Part shown: in pieces, positions 14,701 to 20,208 of the stretch
Layout of the letters: every line of letters begins with the position of its first letter
Numbering within the stretch: position 1 is the stretch's first letter
From: CAZGAH01 sp964523295
GTDB taxonomy: Bacteria; Desulfobacterota; Desulfovibrionia; Desulfovibrionales; Desulfovibrionaceae
Length of the DNA stretch: 20,208 nt
Direction: 5' to 3'
Assembly: GCA_964523295.1 (NCBI GenBank)
Contig: CAZGAH010000081.1
Span: forward strand, 1 to 20,208
Translations under genes and position numbers: made by a program
Notes under the pieces: model-generated
The model's database searches: none
Told to the model about the DNA's origin: nothing
What the model saw: only the letters and a program-made list of their open reading frames with translations

Positions 14701-17022
14701 ATGAAATGTCTCTGTATCCATGGCCATCTGTACCAACCCCCGCGCGAGGACCCCTGGCTGGACATGATCCTTCCCGAGGGCAGCGCTGCGCCCATGCGAC
14801 ACTGGAACGAACGCATCCTGCGCGAATGTTACGCGCCGCTGGCCTGGGCCAGGAGGATGGATGGCGATGGTCGCGTCACGGATATCATCAACGCCTACGA
14901 ATGGATCAGCTTCAATTACGGGCCTACGCTCATCCGCTGGATCGAGAGGGCCGACCCCGTGACCTACGCCCGCATTCTTGCCGGCGACAAGGCCAGCGTC
15001 AAACGGCTGGGACACGGCAACGCGCTGGCGCAGATCTATCATCATGTGATCATGCCGCTGGCCACGCAGCTGGATAAAGAGGTGGAAACGGCCTGGGCCA
15101 TAGCCGACTTCCAGTCCCGCTTCGGTCGCATGCCGGAGGGGATGTGGCTCGCGGAAACCGCCGTGGACACGCCCACGCTCGAGGTCCTGGCGGCGCAGGG
15201 CCTGGCCTTCACCATTCTGGCGCCGCGTCAGGCCCGCGCCGTGGCGCCCATCGGAACGGACAACTGGCGCGAGGTGCATGAAACGGATCTGGACGTCCGC
15301 GAGCCCTACCTGGTCGAGTTGCCTTCCGGCCGCTCCATCACGGTCTTTTTCTACAACGGCGGGCTGTCGCTGGCCGTCGCCTTCAACCGGCTGCTCGAAA
15401 ACGGAGAAAACTTCTGGCGGCATCTGTCCGGATTTTTTCAGGGCAGCGCCAGCGGAGGCGCTCCCGAGCTGCTGAGTCTGGCGACCGACGGCGAAACCTA
15501 CGGGCATCATTTCAAATTTGGCGAAATGGCGCTGGCCTACGTGCTGGCCCAGACCTTTTCCGGGCGCGACGAATTACAGCTGACCAACTTTGCCGCGTTT
15601 CTCGCGGCCCGGCCCCCCCGTAACAAGGTGCGGCTCGTCTCCCCGTCCTCCTGGAGCTGCGCCCACGGGGTCGAGCGCTGGCGTTCCGATTGCGGATGCA
15701 CGACCGGCGGAGGTGCCGGCTGGAATCAGCGCTGGCGTGCCCCGCTGCGGCGCTGCCTCGATGCCTTGAAAGCATCCATCGACGCCCATTATTTTACCCG
15801 TGGCGCGCAGGTTTTCAAGGACGCGAGGCAGACCTTGCTCGATTACGGGCGCGTGCTCGCTGGAAGCCAGGACAAGGACAGCTTCGCCAGGGCAGCATTC
15901 AAGCCGAAGCTGGACAAGGGGCAGCGTCGTCTGGCCTGGAAACTCCTGTCCATGCAGCAGTGGGCCCTGGCCTCTTTCGCCAGCTGCGCCTGGTTTTTCG
16001 AGGAGGTCTCCCGGATAGAACCCCTCAACGCCATGACCTTCGCCCTGCGGGCCATGGAACTGGCGCAGGCCACGGGCGGTCCCTCCCTGGACGCCATGGA
16101 AAAGGCGCTGCTGGAGGAGATGGTCAAGGCGGAATCCAACATCCCCGGCAAAGGCAACGGCCGGGACCTGTATCTGCGTGAAGTCAAACCCCGGCAGGAC
16201 AGCGCAGCCAGTCTGTCCGCCCAGGCGCTGCTCTTCCTATGGTCCGAAGATCGGTTGCCCGCCTGTTCGGCGACTGCCGGAAGCATCGCCTGGCCCGGCG
16301 TACGCGTCAGCGTCAGCACCCGCCCGGACGCGACCGGCCAGGAATGCCTCTCCGGCGAGCTGGCCATTTCCTGGGCACTGGAAACCGAAGACGAGCGCTT
16401 TGCCTGGAACTGGAACGGCGATCTGGGCAAGGACCCCTATGCCGGCGAGGTCAGCGTGTCCCCCCTGGACAACCACGTCCTTGCCTCGCCGACAACCAAT
16501 CGGTTCCGACCGGCTCAGCTGCCCTGGAACAAGCGTCAGGCCCTGGCCATGCGTCTGATCGAACAGGCCGAGGACACCATCTGGAAAGGCCAGGAGAACC
16601 GTATGCGCGCGGCGGTGCGCCAGTTCCTTCCTTTTCAGGAATCCCAGACGACGCAGACGCTGGCCGAGCGCTGGATCCGATTCTGGCCGAGCCTGGCCTG
16701 GATATACGTCCAGGGTGTTGACATCCGGCCAGACCCCTCCGAGCGCATGGACGACCGGACCCGCTGTCTGAAGGACTTCATCAACACAACCGGCATTGAG
16801 CACCCGGACAGGATGCTTGTCGGTCGCCACGTGGCCGAGTTGATCCTCGAACTGCTCAAGGCGTCGCCCGTGCCCTGGGGAATGATCGAGGATATCGTCC
16901 TGCGCTGCGAGGAAATCCAGTTGCCCGTGGAATGGTGGGCTGTCCAGAACCGGCTCTGGGAGTTGCAGATTTCCAGTCCACAGGCACGCACCGTGGCCCG
17001 ACTGATCGGTTTCAAGGTCTGA
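14701..17022 (+). CDS. GH57 family glycoside hydrolase with C-terminal DUF3536
   Basis: A 773-aa protein with an N-terminal glycoside hydrolase family 57 domain (about 1-300), which acts on alpha-glucans or related sugars in other members. The GH57 entry motif is HGHLYQPPR (7-15). The candidate nucleophile is Glu152 in MWLAET, and the candidate general acid is Asp263 in ATDGE. SWSCAHGVERWRSDCGC (about 319-335) is a hallmark of the GH57/DUF3536 subgroup. The C-terminal half (about 390-770) corresponds to DUF3536. No signal peptide, so it is probably cytosolic. ATG 14701 has AAGGAG with 6-nt spacing. It is followed 14 bp later by the SPOR lipoprotein gene, probably in one operon. Natural substrate is unknown; a glycogen-related or envelope-glycan role are alternatives. 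Confidence 0.93.
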   Translation: MKCLCIHGHLYQPPREDPWLDMILPEGSAAPMRHWNERILRECYAPLAWARRMDGDGRVTDIINAYEWISFNYGPTLIRWIERADPVTYARILAGDKASVKRLGHGNALAQIYHHVIMPLATQLDKEVETAWAIADFQSRFGRMPEGMWLAETAVDTPTLEVLAAQGLAFTILAPRQARAVAPIGTDNWREVHETDLDVREPYLVELPSGRSITVFFYNGGLSLAVAFNRLLENGENFWRHLSGFFQGSASGGAPELLSLATDGETYGHHFKFGEMALAYVLAQTFSGRDELQLTNFAAFLAARPPRNKVRLVSPSSWSCAHGVERWRSDCGCTTGGGAGWNQRWRAPLRRCLDALKASIDAHYFTRGAQVFKDARQTLLDYGRVLAGSQDKDSFARAAFKPKLDKGQRRLAWKLLSMQQWALASFASCAWFFEEVSRIEPLNAMTFALRAMELAQATGGPSLDAMEKALLEEMVKAESNIPGKGNGRDLYLREVKPRQDSAASLSAQALLFLWSEDRLPACSATAGSIAWPGVRVSVSTRPDATGQECLSGELAISWALETEDERFAWNWNGDLGKDPYAGEVSVSPLDNHVLASPTTNRFRPAQLPWNKRQALAMRLIEQAEDTIWKGQENRMRAAVRQFLPFQESQTTQTLAERWIRFWPSLAWIYVQGVDIRPDPSERMDDRTRCLKDFINTTGIEHPDRMLVGRHVAELILELLKASPVPWGMIEDIVLRCEEIQLPVEWWAVQNRLWELQISSPQARTVARLIGFKV

Positions 17023-17036
17023 GCGGCGCGTAGCGC

Positions 17037-18491
17037 ATGGCGCCGGGGTATCGAACAACGCCGTCGGGTCGAAAGGGCGGGGCCGCGCGCGGGCTCCGCC
17101 TGCTGGCGTACATGCTTTGTCTGGCCCTGGTCGGCTGCAAGGTGCCCCTGGACTTCGATCCCGAACCCAGGCAGCCCTCGCGCAAGGAGATACTCGACCG
17201 GCTGAGCAGCGACTCTGTCGGTCCTCTGCCGCCGATCACGCGCGCCGACGTGCTTTCTGCCGGCGTGCTGACCCGTATTCCCGAAAGCGCGCGCTCGGAA
17301 ACGGCCGATTTCTGCCCGGATACCCATCGACAGGTCGGGCTCGTCACCACGTACGTCAAGGCCGAGCTGCTCAACGAATTCGGCTATGAATTCGTGCTCC
17401 TGCCGGCCGGAGGCAATGCCGGCAGGGCCGTCACGGCGCCGGTCAACGTGCGCGTGCGCCATCCCTCTATCCGCAATCCCGTCACCGGCCAGGTGGAACA
17501 GGAGCGTACGACGCTGACAGTGGCCTGCCTGGGCAAGCGCAGTTACGCAGGCTGGCAGTTCGATACGGAATGGGAACTCGTCGACGGTGTCTGGACCATC
17601 GACCTGATGTACCAGGGCCAGGTCCTGGCCACGCGCAGTTTCACCGTGCAGGGCGGGCTTCCGGCCGTTGGCGTGGAGAAACGGGAAACCAGGCGCATCG
17701 GACTGAACACCGCGACTGACCCCGGCGCCGGACTCAAGGGCGCCGGAAAGGACGCGCGCGAGGCGGAGCGCTGGAAACCGGCACGCAGCGCCACCGGTAT
17801 CGCGGTCCTGGTCTCCTCCAACCGCAATCCGGATTTCGCCAGCAACGCCGCGCGGACATATTCCGCTGCCGGGTATCCCGCGAAAACAGGCACCTATCGC
17901 GACCCCCGCGACAACAGCCTCTGGTATACGGTGCTGCTGGGGGATTTTTCGGACATAGCGGCCGCGCGGCAGGCCGCGGCGCGCTTTCGCGAAAGGGAAG
18001 GGCGCGAGGCCTTTGTCGTCGCGGCGACGTCGCATTCCGCAGAAAGACGTACGGAAGGAAGCGCCTCCGCCGCCACGGTCGCTCCCCCGGCGCACGCGAA
18101 GAAAACGGCTCCCGAAGAAAAAACCCGGAAAGTCGGCCCGTCGGAAAAAGCACAGCAGGGGAACTCGTCAGAGAAGGCAGCAAAAGGAAACGCTTCGGAA
18201 AGGGCTCAGAAAGGGAACTCAGCCTCCCGCGATGAAGGCGGCTCCTCTGGCGGCTTCGTCGTCCAGGCCGCGGCCTTTCTGGATCAGCACAACGCCAGGA
18301 CGTATCAGACCGAACTCCTTGGCCGGGGATGGAAATCCGCGCGCCTGGGCTCGTATCGCGACGCATCCGGTCGCCTCTGGCACTGCGTACGGCTGGGCAG
18401 CTATCCGACGCGGCGCGAGGCCGAGGCCGCTGCTGCCAATTTCCGGCAGCGCGAAGGCCGGAACGCCGTTGTCATGCCCGCGTCACGTTGA
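17037..18491 (+). CDS. Lipoprotein with DUF3859-like region and two SPOR domains
   Basis: A 484-aa predicted lipoprotein: basic N-terminus, hydrophobic stretch, and lipobox LVGC with Cys34 as lipidation site; the +2 Lys does not indicate inner-membrane retention. Residues about 95-205 end in WELVDGVWTIDLMYQGQ...SFTV, resembling DUF3859. Two SPOR-type domains follow: about 252-329 and about 403-480. Each has the GYPAKTGTYRD/GWKSARLGSYRD strand and a VLLGDF/VRLGSY strand. SPOR domains bind denuded peptidoglycan strands at division sites. A Ser/Lys/Glu-rich linker (about 335-402) holds three 9-residue repeats. The start lacks a Shine-Dalgarno but is 14 nt after the GH57 stop, suggesting coupling. 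It may anchor or guide an envelope glycan activity; that is inference. Confidence 0.85.
   Translation: MAPGYRTTPSGRKGGAARGLRLLAYMLCLALVGCKVPLDFDPEPRQPSRKEILDRLSSDSVGPLPPITRADVLSAGVLTRIPESARSETADFCPDTHRQVGLVTTYVKAELLNEFGYEFVLLPAGGNAGRAVTAPVNVRVRHPSIRNPVTGQVEQERTTLTVACLGKRSYAGWQFDTEWELVDGVWTIDLMYQGQVLATRSFTVQGGLPAVGVEKRETRRIGLNTATDPGAGLKGAGKDAREAERWKPARSATGIAVLVSSNRNPDFASNAARTYSAAGYPAKTGTYRDPRDNSLWYTVLLGDFSDIAAARQAAARFREREGREAFVVAATSHSAERRTEGSASAATVAPPAHAKKTAPEEKTRKVGPSEKAQQGNSSEKAAKGNASERAQKGNSASRDEGGSSGGFVVQAAAFLDQHNARTYQTELLGRGWKSARLGSYRDASGRLWHCVRLGSYPTRREAEAAAANFRQREGRNAVVMPASR
18141..18221 (+). repeat. Three 27-bp in-frame tandem repeats in the SPOR protein linker
   Basis: Residues 369-395 are three copies of S-E-[KR]-A-x-[QK]-G-N-[SA] (18141-18167, 18168-18194, 18195-18221). 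The DNA copies have diverged at synonymous positions, so this is an older duplication kept at protein level. It forms a charged flexible spacer between the SPOR domains. Confidence 0.85.
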
Positions 18492-18502
18492 TTCCGGAGC
18501 GC

Positions 18503-18528
18503 CCGGCGGCAATCAGGACGTCCGCCGG
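18503..18528. terminator. Weak hairpin in convergent gap
   Basis: Seven-bp arms (18503-18509 and 18522-18528) with a 12-nt loop lie in the 48-bp gap between the convergent SPOR and FG-GAP genes. No T-tract follows on either strand. It could act as a modest bidirectional terminator. Confidence 0.3.
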
Positions 18529-18539
18529 CCAGTACGGGG

Positions 18540-20021
18540 TCAATGCAACACGCCTGTTCCGGCGATGTCCCAGCCCCAGGAGGCCGGCGCGACCGACATC
18601 TCCCTGGTTCCCTTGCGCACGGTGTTGACCATGAGTACGAACACGTTGCTGCCAGTCTCCGACTTGCGCACCAGCAGATCGGGGTAGCCGTCGAGGTCAA
18701 AATCGCCAATGCCCTTGACGAACCACGACGCGGCAAAGTCGTCGGCCCGGGCCGTGCCCTTGCGTTCCAGGCCGTTCATGTACATGACGACGTTCATCCC
18801 GCTCGACTGATCGCGCCAGAATACATCCGGCTGGCCATCCCGGTCGAAGTCGGCGATTCCCTCGCCGGTCCACCGGGTATTGACCCCGGCCACCTCGACG
18901 AATTGCCTCTTCACCACGCCGTCCAGCAGCATGATCACGTTCTGCCCGGTCGCCGGGTTCCGCCAGTAAATGTCCGTCTTCCCGTCGTTGTCGAAATCGC
19001 CCGTACCGATTACCTGCCAGGCGGTGTTGACTGTCTGGATGGCGACCTGGCTCGTGCACGTCGTTCCTTGCATGAACGAGACGATGTTTTCGCCGGTGGC
19101 GGTGTTGCGCCAGAGCAGGTCGGACTTGCCGTCGCTGTCGAAGTCGCCGGTTGCGGCCATTTCCCAAGGGGCCTGTACGTCCCATAATTGGGTCATGCGG
19201 ACGCGATCCGTGGTGTTCATGGCCCAGACCACGGTTTTTCCGGCGGCCTGGTAGCGCCAGAGGATGTCCGGCTGCGCGCTCGTACACCCGCAATAGTTCT
19301 CGATGGTCGTGACGGAGCGAATCCCGATGGTGGACCCGTAGCGCACGATGTACTCGCTCAATCCGATTTTGTCGTTCGGGTTCCCGTAATCGTAGGTATA
19401 GCCCAGCCGGGTCCAGGGCGCCGCACTGGAGCCGACGTAATTCGAGGCGCGCGTGGCATTGAACCAGCTTCTGTGCTGCTCGGAGACATTGGCGGGGAAA
19501 TCGTATTCCGCCGTCGTATCCGTGATTTCCGGGTCCGGCGTCGGACGAAACAGGTCGGCAGGATTGGCCCACAGCTCGACGACCTTGATATAGGCGCCGT
19601 CCGGCGGCAGTCCCAGCACCTGAAGCAGGCGCTCGCGCGCGGTCGACGGGCTAAGGCCGTTGCGACCGCAAAACTGCTTGACCTCGGGCGCCACGGCAAC
19701 CCACAGCTGCCGGGTCGACCCCAGGGTGTAGTCCCTGCCCACGTAGCTGTCGTACCAGTCGCCGGTAACGGCCGTGGTCATCAGCACGCGCGAGGCGCCG
19801 GGAACGCCTTCCCAGACCAGGGCGTCGTTGTCGGCAATGATCGGCGTCAGCGTATGCACACGCTCAAGGCTCATCTCACTGTATTGCGCCTCCTGAAGGG
19901 CGGTCAGATAGGCTTGCGACCAGGCGGAAAATCCGATGCCGGGGGAGGCCAGAACCAGAATGGCGACAGCAAGACAGAGGAAGCGACGAAGCGCGGTGAT
20001 GCGTAGCATAGGACGATTCAT
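18540..20021 (-). CDS. Secreted FG-GAP/VCBS repeat protein with conserved N-terminal domain
   Basis: A 493-aa exported protein. The N-terminus (MNRPMLRITALRRF followed by a hydrophobic stretch to about residue 30) is a signal peptide with cleavage near GFSA-W. Residues about 50-245 form a domain I recall from uncharacterised secreted proteins (LWVAVAPEVKQFC, VVELWANPADLFRP, PWTRLGYTYDYGNP). Residues 243-493 are FG-GAP/VCBS-type repeats. Four calcium-loop motifs, GDFDSDGKSD (292), GDFDNDGKTD (341), ADFDRDGQPD (390) and GDFDLDGYPD (439), are spaced exactly 49 residues apart; a degenerate copy starts at 243. The repeats should fold as a beta-propeller-like, calcium-stabilised module for surface or periplasmic binding. 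ATG 20021 is chosen for the signal peptide and GAGG about 10 nt upstream. Partner and ligand are unknown. Confidence 0.9.
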   Translation of the reverse strand: MNRPMLRITALRRFLCLAVAILVLASPGIGFSAWSQAYLTALQEAQYSEMSLERVHTLTPIIADNDALVWEGVPGASRVLMTTAVTGDWYDSYVGRDYTLGSTRQLWVAVAPEVKQFCGRNGLSPSTARERLLQVLGLPPDGAYIKVVELWANPADLFRPTPDPEITDTTAEYDFPANVSEQHRSWFNATRASNYVGSSAAPWTRLGYTYDYGNPNDKIGLSEYIVRYGSTIGIRSVTTIENYCGCTSAQPDILWRYQAAGKTVVWAMNTTDRVRMTQLWDVQAPWEMAATGDFDSDGKSDLLWRNTATGENIVSFMQGTTCTSQVAIQTVNTAWQVIGTGDFDNDGKTDIYWRNPATGQNVIMLLDGVVKRQFVEVAGVNTRWTGEGIADFDRDGQPDVFWRDQSSGMNVVMYMNGLERKGTARADDFAASWFVKGIGDFDLDGYPDLLVRKSETGSNVFVLMVNTVRKGTREMSVAPASWGWDIAGTGVLH

Positions 20022-20208
20022 TTTCGGTTTGCCTCGAAGCTGCACTGTTATCGGTGTCAGAGTTGACTGCCCGTGCGAAGATCGTATCACGATGACGACG
20101 GCAGGGAATTACCATTCCAGGCAGATTATTTCAAGCGAAGAACGTTGGACTGACACGGCGATTTTGTTCTAAGCCCGCGCCGCCGCCGGGCGGGTGTTAA
20201 GGGTCATC
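20022..20208. other. Right-end region upstream of the FG-GAP gene
   Basis: No gene is supported here. On the minus strand TGATACGAT (20089-20081) resembles an extended -10 for the FG-GAP gene, about 60 bp before its start, without a good -35. On the plus strand TTGACT (20063-20068), 16 bp, then TATCAC (20085-20090) is a promoter-like pair pointing out of the window. Both are weak calls and they overlap. Confidence 0.3.

Noticed and set aside
14465..14704. Possible small basic protein upstream of the GH57 gene
   Set aside because: TTG start without a ribosome binding site, Arg/Pro-rich composition typical of out-of-frame GC-rich DNA, and it spans the direct repeats and the GH57 ribosome binding site.

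Overview
This GC-rich window reads like a Gram-negative, LPS-bearing bacterium, most likely a deltaproteobacterium (Desulfobacterota, Desulfovibrionales-like). That guess rests on the gene mix: LPS heptose genes, a Liv-type transporter next to a phenylacetate-CoA ligase, glycosyltransferase-9 proteins with Cys-rich tails, and a molybdenum hydroxylase. No rRNA or tRNA gene, IS element, CRISPR array or phage gene was seen.

From about 13.7 kb down to 0.25 kb, every gene lies on the minus strand in a tightly packed run. In transcription order it holds livH-livM-livG-livF (branched-chain amino acid/amide-type ABC transporter without its binding protein), a soluble receiver-PAS-histidine kinase, paaK (aryl-acid CoA ligase), gmhB, two GT9 heptosyltransferase-like genes overlapping by 4 nt, a site-2-protease-like M50 peptidase, trpS, and an orphan molybdopterin-binding subunit of a xanthine dehydrogenase-type hydroxylase. 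The first block plausibly imports and activates an aromatic or branched acid, with the kinase as its sensor. The second block makes and transfers LPS core heptose. The last genes look like housekeeping or accessory passengers. Gaps inside the run contain several GC-rich inverted repeats but no classical U-tract terminator.

Upstream of livH are a 281-bp gap with two tandem hairpins and then a 137-aa protein of unknown function with a consensus ribosome binding site. A 335-bp divergent intergenic region with a 17-bp direct repeat separates it from two plus-strand genes. These encode a GH57/DUF3536 carbohydrate-active protein and a lipoprotein with a DUF3859-like region and two SPOR domains, which look like an envelope or glycan pair. 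Convergent to them, at the right end, is a secreted protein that fuses a conserved N-terminal domain of unknown function to an FG-GAP/VCBS calcium-binding repeat array with an exact 49-residue period.

The most notable observations are the kinase set between transporter and ligase, the GmhB whose HAD motif IV is replaced by an EF-hand-like DxDxDG loop, the GH57 plus double-SPOR lipoprotein pair, the secreted repeat fusion, and the unassigned 137-aa protein. No clearly new defence or mobile system was found. All functional statements come from motif recognition by eye, without database searches.
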